Shown: positions 1 to 9,765 of the stretch, piece after piece | How the letters are laid out: each line of letters opens with the position of its first letter | Position numbering within the stretch: position 1 is the stretch's first letter | Origin: OLB4 sp002050165 | GTDB lineage: Bacteria > Bacteroidota > Ignavibacteria > Tepidaquicellales > Tepidaquicellaceae | Direction of reading: 5' to 3' | Assembly (NCBI GenBank): GCA_030263475.1 | Contig: SZPC01000004.1 | Coordinates: 1 to 64,000, forward strand | Length of the DNA: 64,000 nucleotides | Position numbers and translations under genes: made by a program | The notes under the pieces: generated by a model | The model's database searches: none | What the model saw: the letters and a program-made list of their open reading frames with translations, nothing else | What the model was told of the DNA's origin: nothing

Positions 1-463
1 ATTCATAATAAACGATAATGTAATTCACGTCTGGAAATGGTCAGCAGGTGCGAATGGTAACGCGGTTCCAAAGCGACTTGCTGCAAACGATTTCTTTGGT
101 GCAACTGCTGTTGATGAGTTGTACGTGGATGATTATTGTTTCGATCCGAATAGTAACTGGACTCCTACAGGTGTAACACCTATCGAATCAGAAATACCAT
201 CTGATTACAAACTAGGTCAGAACTATCCGAATCCATTCAACCCAAATACCACTATAAACTTTACGATTCCGAATTCTGGATTGGTAACGCTTAAAGTATA
301 TGATGTTCTCGGAAAAGAGGTAGCAACGCTTGTTAACGGTGAGCTCCTGCCAGGAAAATATGAATACAACTTCAACGCTGCCGGTCTGTCAAGTGGTATT
401 TATTTCTATGTATTGCATGCTGGTGATTTCATTGCTACAAAGAAAATGACGTTGCTGAAATAA
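1..463 (+). CDS. C-terminal part of a secreted protein with a T9SS type A sorting domain (partial)
   Basis: The frame is open from base 2 to the TAA at 461-463, so the true start lies before the window. A TTG at 119 is only an internal codon. The last ~85 residues form a type-IX-secretion sorting domain: an NYPNPFNPNT motif, then beta-strand segments, VYDVLGKEVATLV, SSGIYFYVL and a final KKMTLLK. Such domains send cargo across the outer membrane and are then cleaved off or anchored. The visible part upstream has no recognisable catalytic motif, so the function of the cargo cannot be told. A strong terminator follows 24 bases after the stop. Confidence 0.85.
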   Translation, partial: FIINDNVIHVWKWSAGANGNAVPKRLAANDFFGATAVDELYVDDYCFDPNSNWTPTGVTPIESEIPSDYKLGQNYPNPFNPNTTINFTIPNSGLVTLKVYDVLGKEVATLVNGELLPGKYEYNFNAAGLSSGIYFYVLHAGDFIATKKMTLLK

Positions 464-486
464 ACGGCATTTCTTAAATCTGTTCG

Positions 487-527
487 AACCCCCGTGGTGT
501 GATTGTTTGCACGGGGGTTTTTGTTTT
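487..527 (+). terminator. Rho-independent terminator of the T9SS cargo gene
   Basis: A perfect 10-bp stem (AACCCCCGTG at 487-496 with CACGGGGGTT at 510-519) closes a 13-base loop and is followed by a T-rich tail to 527. It lies just downstream of the stop codon at 463. Confidence 0.9.
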
Positions 528-915
528 TAGATCGAAAGTATTAATTAAACCGAAATGATTCCTGACCGCAATTTCTTCTTCTTGATATTCTCTTCCCAAT
601 ATTGCTTCCGAATTGAACGAAATTAATTTTTTATTGATACTTTGAAAACTGCGTTTGTATTTGAATGATTTTATGATCGAGTAATTTATAAAGAAATGTA
701 TTTATTTTCTTAAATCTGCGGAAAAGAACAAGTGATCGGATAAAGTTAATTCAGGTCGTTCTGAAACAATTAACTACACATCAAAAAACTTGTGTGAATA
801 TTTTTAATCCGGAATGTTATTCAGGTTCTTAATCCGTAAATTAGCAACCGATGGCAAAGTGTGTTAATAAAATCTTAAACTCTTTAAAAGTTGGTTGATT
901 TATATAATCAGGCTC
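528..915. other. Intergenic stretch, no gene seen
   Basis: About 390 bases between the first terminator and the orphan gene at 916. It is AT-rich, with stops in all frames and no convincing promoter or RNA fold. One TGTTAATAA 9-mer (862-870) matches the repeats upstream of dnaA but is isolated here and may be chance. Confidence 0.5.
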
Positions 916-1665
916 ATGAACTTTACTCAATTCCTACAACAACCGAACAAACCGGAAAGAAATATTTATGCAATAAAATATTTTATTATGTCAATTACAT
1001 TAAAGGACTTTATCACAGCAAGAGATTCGGAACAGTCGCGTTTACTGTTATTGAACAAAATCAAATTAAGTCAACAGAATTTTAATGAGACTAAGATTTT
1101 CCCGGAGTTTCAAAACCTTATCACAATACATGAAACTATTATTAACATTCTCTCAAACCGTAGCGGGATCTATATTAAAGAGTATGCGGGTAAATCTGAT
1201 TTCATTCAGGGAAACGAAATGAAATCTCAGAATAATAAAGATATTGAATCACAATTCAGGTTGATGGAGTGGATATTACCTTACCTGAAAGAATTGCTGG
1301 AACAGGGCAGATATATTTATGAGTTTGTTGAAAACAATATTAATATTGAATCAATTGGTATAAAGAGCGATTACAAAAAAGATGGATATCTTATAATCCC
1401 GGATAATCGTCAAAAAGTATTCCGGATTTTACGTTACAATTGCACTCTCTATAAAATTCTAAAGACCCGCGAAGTTGATAATTACTCATGGAATGTTATT
1501 ATTGTTCCAAGGGAATTCTTGCGCAATTACCTGCTTGCTAATGATATCCTGAATCAAATTATCTACCTCCTCGATACTGAGTTAAGTTTCCCGTATAACG
1601 AAACAATATCTCCAATCGCACGGCGGAAGTTTATAAAGTTTCTTGAAAAAGATCCTGACTGTTGA
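916..1665 (+). CDS. Hypothetical protein, ~250 residues, unknown family
   Basis: I do not recognise this protein. The frame is open from a TTG at 895; the first ATG is at 916, with AGG a few bases upstream, and is taken as the start (249 residues). Another ATG at 988 is possible. The protein is mixed charged/hydrophobic with no signal peptide or membrane segment. Two parts can be seen: a helical N-terminal half (about residues 25-130) and a more beta-like C-terminal half with hydrophobic stretches such as NVIIVPREFLRNYLL. No catalytic motif is evident. It stands alone between two terminators, so it is probably monocistronic. Confidence 0.6.
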   Translation: MNFTQFLQQPNKPERNIYAIKYFIMSITLKDFITARDSEQSRLLLLNKIKLSQQNFNETKIFPEFQNLITIHETIINILSNRSGIYIKEYAGKSDFIQGNEMKSQNNKDIESQFRLMEWILPYLKELLEQGRYIYEFVENNINIESIGIKSDYKKDGYLIIPDNRQKVFRILRYNCTLYKILKTREVDNYSWNVIIVPREFLRNYLLANDILNQIIYLLDTELSFPYNETISPIARRKFIKFLEKDPDC

Positions 1666-1792
1666 AACAGATTTTTTCTGTCGATGACAACACATTAGAT
1701 TACAACTATCAAAAATTTATATATCCAAAATTGAATCCCGCCAATTTTAAAAGGTTTCTGTAAATAAAAATTGACATACAATTCTAAAAGGA

Positions 1793-1827
1793 AAGAACCG
1801 GAGTTCTTTCGAACTCCGGTTCTTTTT
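1793..1827 (+). terminator. Strong hairpin terminator, probably bidirectional
   Basis: A perfect 14-bp stem (AAGAACCGGAGTTC at 1793-1806, GAACTCCGGTTCTT at 1811-1824) closes a TTTC tetraloop. A T run follows on the plus strand, and A residues precede the stem, so it could also stop the minus-strand gene ending at 1852. It lies between convergent genes. Confidence 0.9.
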
Positions 1828-1851
1828 GGGGATATTGCGTGGAAGTTGTGG

Positions 1852-2106
1852 TTATGCTGCTTTTGTATCCGAATTAGCGTGATTTTCTATAAAACCTGCA
1901 ATTTTGTTAACAGCTTTAGTGAACTCCGGAATTGCATTATCGAAGATCATTATTGAGTTGTAAACATAAGAATCGTCCTTTTTCGTGGACTCAACGATTT
2001 GAACGTATGGATCTCCTTTCTGTGTTTCTTTAACGTTCAGGAAATAGGTTTTGCTTCCGGCTTTTACCGTTTCCTTGTGAATTGCTTCTTTTTTCTTGTT
2101 TTCCAT
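1852..2106 (-). CDS. DUF3276 / PUR-alpha-like nucleic-acid-binding protein
   Basis: An 84-residue protein with the core of the DUF3276 (PUR-alpha-like) family: KAGSKTYFLNVKET, then a beta-strand stretch (DPYVQIVESTKK), then a C-terminal helix (AIPEFTKAVNKIAGFI). PUR domains bind single-stranded DNA or RNA through a beta-beta-beta-beta-alpha fold, and in Bacteroidota these proteins are small, abundant and of poorly known role. This one is at the short end of the family. An excellent Shine-Dalgarno (AAAGGAGAAA) sits just upstream of the ATG, which is unusual in this window and suggests high expression. Cytoplasmic; monocistronic. Confidence 0.8.
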   Translation of the reverse strand: MENKKKEAIHKETVKAGSKTYFLNVKETQKGDPYVQIVESTKKDDSYVYNSIMIFDNAIPEFTKAVNKIAGFIENHANSDTKAA

Positions 2107-2245
2107 TTTTTTCTCCTTTTATGGATTTTTTAGGTTTACCAAAATGATTTATAGTAAATTGTCTAACATGGAATATATTTCCAAAGAGAAATTTCCTTGA
2201 TTGTAAAATTTCCGCAATACAATAAAACGTTTCACAATTAAGAAT

Positions 2246-2270
2246 AAAAAAAACCCGGCTATGCGGGTTT
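2246..2270 (-). terminator. Terminator for the DUF4175-like gene
   Basis: A 7-bp stem (AAACCCG at 2251-2257, CGGGTTT at 2264-2270) is followed on the minus strand by eight T residues (A run at 2246-2253 on the plus strand). It lies 31 bases past the stop at 2302. Confidence 0.8.
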
Positions 2271-2301
2271 GGTTAAACTGAAATACTATCAAATAATTTT
2301 T

Positions 2302-5300
2302 TTATTCGGAGAAATATCCCTGCTTACGCAATTCGTTTAGGTAACGGATAATCAGCTCTTCGTAATCCCGATTGTAACCTTCACTTTTTATTTTTAAAAA
2401 ATCTTCTTTGAAAGCATTAAAGGAATTCGGTCCTTGAATAACAATTTCGGGTGGAGATATTCTCACAAAATTTTTGCCGGGATTTGATTCCCGCCGTTGC
2501 TCAAAATCTTTTTCTCTCTGGGAGAGTTGTGCATCTAACATTCGCGATATGATTTTATTTTGTCGCTCAATTGTTTCTTTTGATATATCGTAATCTTCAA
2601 GTTCAGATACAACCTCCTGCATTTGCTTTTGAATTTCATTTAGATTACCAAGCAGTTTTTCACCGGACATTTTTCGCTCTTCTTCAAACTCTTTGTTTAA
2701 GTTACCCAATTGCTCGCTTAACTTTTGTTGTTCAAGTTTCAACCTATCTAACTGTTGCATTTGTTGCTGGGTAAGTTGCCCCTGTTGTCCGTTTTGACCT
2801 AGCTTTCCGTTCTGGCTTAACTGATTCATTTGCCCTGCGAGACCTTGTTGTTGCGCAATAATCTCTGCGAGCTGTTGCATTAGCTGTCCCATTCTGCCTT
2901 TACTGCCTTTTCCATTTTTTCCGTTCTTACCTTGTTGTTGCAACTGGCTAATCATGTCTCCCAACATTTTCGCTGCATTATCAAGAGATTCCTTCGCTTC
3001 TCCCTGCTGTTCCGTTGCTCCGGATTTATCACCTCTCTTAATGTTATCACCTGCTTCCCCCATTTCATTGTATGCATCACCAAGCTCTTTTCCAAGTTCC
3101 GGCGATACCATATCCCCTGCGTTATTTAATAATTCATTTATATTTTCCGATAGCCTCTGCTGCAATTGTTGTTGTTCAGTGCTACGGCTTTGCATATCAG
3201 CTTTGTTGTTCTCTTGAGTTTCACCGGTCTTCTCTTTTAAGTGTTGTTGGTCTTTGCTTAACTTCTCTATGTTTTGCTTAATCTCATTAAGCTTTTGCAT
3301 CATCTTACCGCCGGAATTCTGCATTTGCATAGCGCTTTCAAGTGCATCCTGCATATCTTGATTGAGTTTATCCAAATCATCCATGATCTCCTGTTGTGTT
3401 TGCTCGGAACTCTCCTTTTGATTTTGTTGTAGCTGTTCGCTGGATTGCATCATCTTTTGATCTGTTTTCATTTGCTGGAGTTGTTTCAGTAACTTTTCTA
3501 AATCATCCGGGTTCATTTCATTTTCCATTTTCCTCATTTCATCTATTAACTCTTTAAGCCCTTCTTTAAAATCTGACAAGTCGTCCTTAAGCATATCCTG
3601 CCGATTGGAAAGTTCCTCATGATTTTGCTTATCCTTTTCATTCGTTAAACGTGTTTCATCGAGAAGCTCTTCCTGCTTCGATGTTATTTCATCTAACTTT
3701 TGTGTAAGCTCACCGAATTTTTGCAGGTTCTCAATTTTTTTCATTATCTCCATTACCTTTTCAAGATTTTTCCTGAATTGTTCCTCGTCAAAATTAAATT
3801 GTTGCATGAGGTCCCTTGCTTTATCAGGATCATTATTCTTCAATGCCTCTCTGAGTTTTTCCAATAATTCCTGTAGTTCAGGTGTATTTATTTTGTTAAA
3901 TAATTCCTGCATCTTCATATAATCTTTTAATGTCTTTTCATTTAACAGACTTCTCTTCTCAAGGTTGTCAAGCGCTTCATTTATCTTTTGTTGTGTATTG
4001 TTTAAAGTGTTCTGAAGATTTTCTATGCTTTCCTGAATCTGGCGACGCCTTTGAGGATCGTTTAATCCGAGTTCTTCGTTGGTTTTATTGAGGCGTTTGG
4101 ATTCTGTCATTAACTTCTGAAGCTCTGATGCGTCCTGTGAAATAGATAATAAATCTGCCTGGATTTCCCGCGTTTTCCATTCTGTAGTTTGCAATAGCTC
4201 ACTGATACTTTTATATTGCAGAAATTTCGAGCCCGACCTCGATGATTTCCCGGTGTTATCGGTTACTTCAAGATAATATTCAATCTGTTCGTTTTTTCCG
4301 GGTAGTGTATTTGAAAAATTCCACATGTAAGGCACTTCGAGAATCTTCGCATTCAGATTTTTAACCGGAATATTTGCAACTGTAAATTTCCCGCCGGCGG
4401 AAGTATTTAATGAAGTCTTGCGGTAATTCAACGTCAGACGTGAAAACCCGTAATCGTCCGTAATTCGACCTCTGATGAGTATCTCTCTTGCGGAGTTTAT
4501 TATATGGTATGTTTCATCAGGCTCTATAATTGTAACTGTCGGCGGTTCATCTTCAATAATTGTTAATTTATATTTGCGAGGATTTTTTATCCCGTTCCCG
4601 TCAATATCTTTAAGGTGAAATGTATATTCGGTCGAGACGGATACATCAACACTACCTTCGGCAAAACGGGAATTGACTTCGAAATAAAATATTTCATCGT
4701 TGATTTTTATACCCGCTTCTTTAAGTTCTTTATTCGATTCAAGTTTAAAGTAAACCTTGCTGCCCTCCGGAACGGTAACGTCACCGATATTTTCAGCTAA
4801 TTCTCTTGATGGTATTCCGGTAATTGCAGGCGGGTATAGCGCAATATTAAACTTTTTAACTATGGGATTTTCTGAAACGGTTATTGTATATTTATCCGAT
4901 TTAACTCCCTTGAAGTCCGCATAATAACTTAAAGTCCCGGTAATATTTTTAATTTCAAACCTGAAGTTGTTTCCTGAAACACGTTCGCATTCTGCTTTTT
5001 CTCTGAGGAGTTCCATTCCATCCTTCGTTAAATCGAAAACATAGAGATCAATATTATCAAATTCAAATTCCGGATCGTTTGATGTAACGAAAATATTTAC
5101 CGTTACGTTATCGCCTTTTGGTATCTCAATATTTCCCGGTGAAAGATTAAACCTTACTCCGAGATTTTCCGGAAGAAATTCGAAACCATGATTGATATAT
5201 CTGTTAAGAGCACCGCTGAGTTGAGACGGAAATATTATAAATAAAGTAACAATTGTAACTAATACACCGGCAAGAATGTATATCTGTTTTCTCAACGAGG

Positions 5301-5778
5301 AAAATTTTATAAAACTTCCCAAATTCCGTTGTGCGAATTTTTTATCGGCAAGTTCAAGATCCGCCTTTATAAGATCTTCGGAAAATATTTTCTCCGATCT
5401 GCTCTTTTCATAAATTGAGAGTGTGTTGCAGAGGACATCTTTTACATCCGGAATTTTATTCCCTACCTTTGCCGAATATTCAATCGGATTGAAAGATTTT
5501 AATATTCGAAGTATTTTAAATAAGAATTCACCAACTATCATCAGCCCGGTTGTGATAAAAGCGGAAAGAGAAAAATAAAATATTGATGTTCGCAATGAAC
5601 TGCTGAAGTTATAAACAGCTTCAAGAATGAGAAGAACTATAAAGAGCGCAACAATGGAAATAAAAAACCATAAAAGGTTTTTCGTCAGATAATATACGGC
5701 TTCCCGTTTATATACATTACCCAGTTTCGAAACGAAACGATTATATATGATTTCAGAACCGGTGATTATTGACGACAT
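2302..5778 (-). CDS. Large DUF4175-like membrane protein with a long Gln/Lys-rich coiled coil
   Basis: 1158 residues. Three hydrophobic segments (about 35-55, 65-86 and 166-185) place the N-terminus in the inner membrane. They are followed by several beta-sandwich-like domains (about 190-510) that probably face the periplasm. From about 530 to 1090 the chain is almost entirely charged, Gln-rich helix (LQQLQQMKTDQK-type repeats, GQNGQQGQ linkers), predicted as coiled coil. The last ~60 residues are again mixed and end in YLNELRKQGYFSE. The overall plan matches DUF4175-type proteins of Bacteroidota, often found near von Willebrand/Bat genes, though none is seen here. Function unknown; a structural or envelope-stress role is only a guess. 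It has its own terminator. Confidence 0.7.
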   Translation of the reverse strand: MSSIITGSEIIYNRFVSKLGNVYKREAVYYLTKNLLWFFISIVALFIVLLILEAVYNFSSSLRTSIFYFSLSAFITTGLMIVGEFLFKILRILKSFNPIEYSAKVGNKIPDVKDVLCNTLSIYEKSRSEKIFSEDLIKADLELADKKFAQRNLGSFIKFSSLRKQIYILAGVLVTIVTLFIIFPSQLSGALNRYINHGFEFLPENLGVRFNLSPGNIEIPKGDNVTVNIFVTSNDPEFEFDNIDLYVFDLTKDGMELLREKAECERVSGNNFRFEIKNITGTLSYYADFKGVKSDKYTITVSENPIVKKFNIALYPPAITGIPSRELAENIGDVTVPEGSKVYFKLESNKELKEAGIKINDEIFYFEVNSRFAEGSVDVSVSTEYTFHLKDIDGNGIKNPRKYKLTIIEDEPPTVTIIEPDETYHIINSAREILIRGRITDDYGFSRLTLNYRKTSLNTSAGGKFTVANIPVKNLNAKILEVPYMWNFSNTLPGKNEQIEYYLEVTDNTGKSSRSGSKFLQYKSISELLQTTEWKTREIQADLLSISQDASELQKLMTESKRLNKTNEELGLNDPQRRRQIQESIENLQNTLNNTQQKINEALDNLEKRSLLNEKTLKDYMKMQELFNKINTPELQELLEKLREALKNNDPDKARDLMQQFNFDEEQFRKNLEKVMEIMKKIENLQKFGELTQKLDEITSKQEELLDETRLTNEKDKQNHEELSNRQDMLKDDLSDFKEGLKELIDEMRKMENEMNPDDLEKLLKQLQQMKTDQKMMQSSEQLQQNQKESSEQTQQEIMDDLDKLNQDMQDALESAMQMQNSGGKMMQKLNEIKQNIEKLSKDQQHLKEKTGETQENNKADMQSRSTEQQQLQQRLSENINELLNNAGDMVSPELGKELGDAYNEMGEAGDNIKRGDKSGATEQQGEAKESLDNAAKMLGDMISQLQQQGKNGKNGKGSKGRMGQLMQQLAEIIAQQQGLAGQMNQLSQNGKLGQNGQQGQLTQQQMQQLDRLKLEQQKLSEQLGNLNKEFEEERKMSGEKLLGNLNEIQKQMQEVVSELEDYDISKETIERQNKIISRMLDAQLSQREKDFEQRRESNPGKNFVRISPPEIVIQGPNSFNAFKEDFLKIKSEGYNRDYEELIIRYLNELRKQGYFSE

Positions 5779-5791
5779 ATTAAATTAACCG

Positions 5792-5820
5792 TTGATTACT
5801 TTAATTGTTTCAATTATTAA
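5792..5820 (+). promoter_or_regulatory. Candidate sigma70-type promoter for the M1 peptidase
   Basis: TTGATT (5792-5797), a 17-base spacer and TATTAA (5815-5820), about 70 bases upstream of the ATG at 5889. It is a partial match in AT-rich DNA, so only tentative. Confidence 0.3.
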
Positions 5821-5888
5821 CTTACCGAAGAACAAATATGATTTCAAGATATACCGTAATTGTGGACAACAATTTTAAACTGAGATAA

Positions 5889-7886
5889 ATGAAAATAAGT
5901 TTACAATTCAGGAATAATTTCATTTTAACTCTGGTTATAATTTTCCTTTTTATCTCATCTGTTGATGCTCAGGTTCAAGTGGGATACGAGTTATGTTCCC
6001 GCAAAAATCAACTAAGTTTAAATCTGAATTCTGTTTCAGATTATCCGGGCGATATCTCAATTGACGCAGTTTATTATTTTCTAGATCTGGAGATTAAAAT
6101 TTCCCCGAACCTGTTGATCGGCGCAGTAACAGGAACTTATCGGATTGTTCAATCGGGAATTAACAGTTTCTATCTTGATTTCTCTTCAAATATGTCAGTT
6201 GATTCAGTAATATTTGAAAGTCTGCCGTTGAATTTTCTTCATTCCAATGACAAATTAAAAATTTTTTTTAACTCACCATTCTCAAAAGGAGATATAGCAA
6301 GTTTAACAGTTTACTATAATGGCGTTCCCGATCCGACCGGTTACGGAAGTTTTACTTTTGGAACTAATGAAGGTGAGCCTTCGATTTATACGCTAAGTCA
6401 GCCTTTCGGCGCAAAAGACTGGTGGCCATGCAAAGATACTCCCGGCGATAAAGCTGATTCATCAGAAGTGTGGCTGACAACAGAAGCCCATAACTATAAC
6501 TTATCCGGTGTCTCAAACGGAGACCTTTACTATATCAGGTATAACAATAATGGAACCCGAACTTTTATGTGGAGAAATTCTTATCCGATTGCTCCTTACC
6601 TTATCTCAATTGCTGTTTCTGATTATGCACTTTATGACCAATTCTGGAATTATTCGTCAAACAATTTGATGCCGGTTAAAAATTATATCTATCCGCAACA
6701 CTTGCAGGAATTAATACCGCAATTGGATAAAACTATTCCAATGCTGGACTTTTACTCCGGATTATTTGGAATCTATCCGTTCTATAAGGAGAAATACGGA
6801 CACGTGGAGTTCGGTATCCTGGCAGGAATGGAACATCAGACAATTTCTTCAATGGGCGCATGGTATGACGGAATTATCGCTCACGAACTTGTACACCAAT
6901 GGTTCGGCGATAAGCTTACGTGTGCTGACTGGAACAATATCTGGTTGAACGAAGGATTTGCAACTTACGGTGAAGCTCTATGGCAGGAATTTAGCTATGG
7001 TGATATTTACTATCGCAACTTTATTGACAGAATTATGGTGGATGCAAAACGAGCAACCGGGACTATATACGTTCACGATGTATCCTCCGTTGAGAATATC
7101 TTCAATCCGTTCAGAACTTATGCAAAAGGTGGGGTTGTTCTTCACATGTTGCGAGGTATCGTCGGCAATCAGGTTTTCTTTGACATACTTCATGCTTATG
7201 CAAACGATCCACGATTTGCATATAAAACTGTTGTTACATCCGATTTTCAACAAATATGTGATAGTGTTTCCGGAATGAATCTAGATTATTTTTTCAGTCA
7301 ATGGATTTACGGAGAGAACTACCCGAAATACAATGTTGATTGGTCTTTCAAAAATACTCAGGGGGTTAATTATGAAATTGACCTAACAATTACACAACCG
7401 GTGAATTCAAATCCACAGTTTTTCACAATGCCGATTGAGATCCAAATAAAAACTGATTTAGTAGATACGCTCATGAAATTTTTCAATAACAGCCAGTTGC
7501 AGATTTTCAATTTTACGCTTCCCGGAAAACCACAATCAATAATTGTTGACCCTGACAATAAAATACTAAAAGAAGTACACGGTAATATTTTCGACTTACC
7601 GGTAAGCTTCCGTCTGGAACAGAATTACCCTAATCCATTCAACCCGGCGACTACAATAATATTTGAACTTGGAAGAGTTTCAAATGTTACTATTACGGTT
7701 TACGATGCGCTCGGTAAACATATTCGTACACTTGTTAACGAAAAACTACGGGAGGGGAGACATGAAACAACATTTGATGCAACAGGTCTGGCTTCAGGTT
7801 TGTACATTTGCAATATCAACGCTGTACCGGAGGATACCGGTTTCGAAGCGTTTTCTGATTCAAAGCCAATGTTGTATATAAAATAA
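5889..7886 (+). CDS. Secreted M1 family metallopeptidase (aminopeptidase N-like) with T9SS sorting domain
   Basis: 665 residues. A signal peptide (residues 1-27, ending SSVDA) is followed by an M1 N-terminal beta domain and the catalytic domain. The zinc site is HELVH (H332, H336; general base E333) with the third ligand E355 in NEGFATY, exactly the HEXXH-X18-E spacing. The exopeptidase GxMEN motif reads GMEHQ here. The last ~85 residues are a type A T9SS domain with NYPNPFNPAT, so the enzyme should be exported and surface-bound or released. It trims N-terminal residues from peptides. The CTD's last strand carries a short insertion (NAVPEDTGF) not seen in the other two CTDs of this window. 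Confidence 0.93.
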   Translation: MKISLQFRNNFILTLVIIFLFISSVDAQVQVGYELCSRKNQLSLNLNSVSDYPGDISIDAVYYFLDLEIKISPNLLIGAVTGTYRIVQSGINSFYLDFSSNMSVDSVIFESLPLNFLHSNDKLKIFFNSPFSKGDIASLTVYYNGVPDPTGYGSFTFGTNEGEPSIYTLSQPFGAKDWWPCKDTPGDKADSSEVWLTTEAHNYNLSGVSNGDLYYIRYNNNGTRTFMWRNSYPIAPYLISIAVSDYALYDQFWNYSSNNLMPVKNYIYPQHLQELIPQLDKTIPMLDFYSGLFGIYPFYKEKYGHVEFGILAGMEHQTISSMGAWYDGIIAHELVHQWFGDKLTCADWNNIWLNEGFATYGEALWQEFSYGDIYYRNFIDRIMVDAKRATGTIYVHDVSSVENIFNPFRTYAKGGVVLHMLRGIVGNQVFFDILHAYANDPRFAYKTVVTSDFQQICDSVSGMNLDYFFSQWIYGENYPKYNVDWSFKNTQGVNYEIDLTITQPVNSNPQFFTMPIEIQIKTDLVDTLMKFFNNSQLQIFNFTLPGKPQSIIVDPDNKILKEVHGNIFDLPVSFRLEQNYPNPFNPATTIIFELGRVSNVTITVYDALGKHIRTLVNEKLREGRHETTFDATGLASGLYICNINAVPEDTGFEAFSDSKPMLYIK

Positions 7887-7949
7887 AATTCCCGAAGATT
7901 TGTTTTTCGGACATAACCTCAATGATAAGTCATAATCAATCAGAATGAA

Positions 7950-9644
7950 TTAAAACTTTGAGTCATCAATTTCGTCCAACCATTTCTCTGAAGCTTCCAC
8001 ACACGACTCAATAACGTTATCATCAAACGGAGATTTTAAACCTGCCAATTCGACTAACTGAAGGAACGGCTTACTTCCTCCTGCTTTACAGAGTTTAATA
8101 TAATCGTTTAATGTTTGGTCGAAGTTGGTTTCTATTTTGCTGCGGAACTGTAATGCACATATTTGTGCCAAAGCGTAATCAATATAATAGAACGGCATCT
8201 CGTAAATATGCCCTTGTTTCTGCCATCTGCCGCCGGATTCAAGAAACTCGTTTCCATCATAATCGAGGTGTGGCATGTACTCTTTTTCCATTTCCCGCCA
8301 TTTAGATTTCCTTTCTGACGGCGATGCGTCCGGATTTGCATAAACCCAGTGTTGGAAATCGTCAACCAGTACACCATAAGGTAAAAATGACAACGCATTG
8401 CTAAGGTGAGAGAATCTGAACTTTTCGGAATCTTTACCAAAAAAATAATCCATCCATTTCCATGTAATAAACTCCATGCTCATTGAATGTATTTCGGCAG
8501 ACTCCATCGTCGGTTCTGTGTATTCTTTCAACTCAAAATGTCTGCTCATGTATGATTGGAATGCATGGCCGGCTTCGTGCGTCAATACTGTAATGTCATC
8601 ATCCGTTTTGTTCATGTTTGCAAAAATAAAAGGCGAATGGTATTTAGGAATATATTCACAGTATCCCATATCAGCCTTACCTTTTCGTGAGTATAAATCC
8701 ATGAGTTCGTTATTTGTCATGAAGTCAAAAAACTCTCCGGTTTGTGGTGATAATTCCTTATACATTTTCTCACCCTGCGCCACGATCCATTCAGGATTAC
8801 CTTTTGGATTTGCGTTCCCCGATTTAAACATCAGGAAAAGGTCATAGACTTTCAGATTATCAAGTCCGATACGTTTTGCCTGACGCTGTCTCAATTTAGT
8901 TATAACAGGTACAACGTATTTTTTAATCTTTTGTCTGAATTTATCCACCATTTCAGCATCGTAATCAATCCTGCGCATCCGTGCATAACCAAGTCCGATA
9001 AAATTTTCATAACCGAGCACCTTCGCCATATTCGTTCTAAGTTTCACCAAATTATCAAATATGTTATCAAGTTCATCGGCTTTCGAAGCGAAAAATCCCC
9101 AATAAGCGTTGAACGCTCCATGCCGGATTTCCCTATCCTGAGATTCCATGAATGGTTCAAGTTCCGGTAAGCTCAGATCGCTGTTATTGAAATTTATCTT
9201 TGCGCTTGCTTTAAGTTTCATGTAGCGATTCGATAAATGGTTTTCCTTTTTAAGGTCGTTGACGATATTCGGACTTATGGTTTTTACAACTGAACGTGCA
9301 ACATCAAATAACTGACTCCCGAACCTTTTTATCAATCCTGATTTATGAGGTGAAGCGTCAAGCGATTGGTAAAACTTTGATACAAGCTCTCGATATTCCG
9401 GAGAAATTTCATCGAAATAATCCTGCTCTTTTTCATTGTTAACATCTGCCGTATTAATTGAATATCTAATAAAGGCTATATTCATCATTGATTCAAATTC
9501 TATTCTAATTGAGTTTATCTTTAAGATAATTTCTTCCTGTCTCCGAACTGTATCGGCTTTATTGAAATCATCAATCAGTTCTTCAAATTGCAATCTGATA
9601 ACTTCAATTGATGGACGCTTATAATCGAATTGAGAAAATTTCAA
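7950..9644 (-). CDS. M3 family oligoendopeptidase (PepF-like)
   Basis: 564 residues, the usual size for M3B oligoendopeptidases. The zinc motif is HEAGH at residues 356-360, and the ESAEIHSMSMEF segment about 25 residues later supplies the third ligand Glu. Typical family blocks follow (HWVYANPD, EMPFYYIDYALAQICALQF). There is no signal peptide, so it is cytoplasmic and cleaves short peptides, completing protein turnover together with the tricorn protease nearby. The ATG start fits the family N-terminus. It is convergent with the M1 gene (63 bases apart) and has no operon partner. Confidence 0.95.
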   Translation of the reverse strand: MKFSQFDYKRPSIEVIRLQFEELIDDFNKADTVRRQEEIILKINSIRIEFESMMNIAFIRYSINTADVNNEKEQDYFDEISPEYRELVSKFYQSLDASPHKSGLIKRFGSQLFDVARSVVKTISPNIVNDLKKENHLSNRYMKLKASAKINFNNSDLSLPELEPFMESQDREIRHGAFNAYWGFFASKADELDNIFDNLVKLRTNMAKVLGYENFIGLGYARMRRIDYDAEMVDKFRQKIKKYVVPVITKLRQRQAKRIGLDNLKVYDLFLMFKSGNANPKGNPEWIVAQGEKMYKELSPQTGEFFDFMTNNELMDLYSRKGKADMGYCEYIPKYHSPFIFANMNKTDDDITVLTHEAGHAFQSYMSRHFELKEYTEPTMESAEIHSMSMEFITWKWMDYFFGKDSEKFRFSHLSNALSFLPYGVLVDDFQHWVYANPDASPSERKSKWREMEKEYMPHLDYDGNEFLESGGRWQKQGHIYEMPFYYIDYALAQICALQFRSKIETNFDQTLNDYIKLCKAGGSKPFLQLVELAGLKSPFDDNVIESCVEASEKWLDEIDDSKF

Positions 9645-9765
9645 TTTTGGTATATGTTTAATTTTAATAATGGGGTTATAAACTTACGTATATCTTTTTA
9701 CGATAGAAATTCACTTTCATTTTTCAAAGAAACTTTTTTGTGTTTGGGTTCATTTTCATTTAAAT

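Noticed and set aside
481..520. GTTCGAACCC followed by a stem, resembling a tRNA T-arm
   Set aside because: No acceptor stem or anticodon arm fits; the bases belong to a perfect terminator hairpin.
2571..3281. Plus-strand frames opposite the DUF4175-like gene
   Set aside because: Shadows of the Gln/Lys-rich coiled-coil coding strand.
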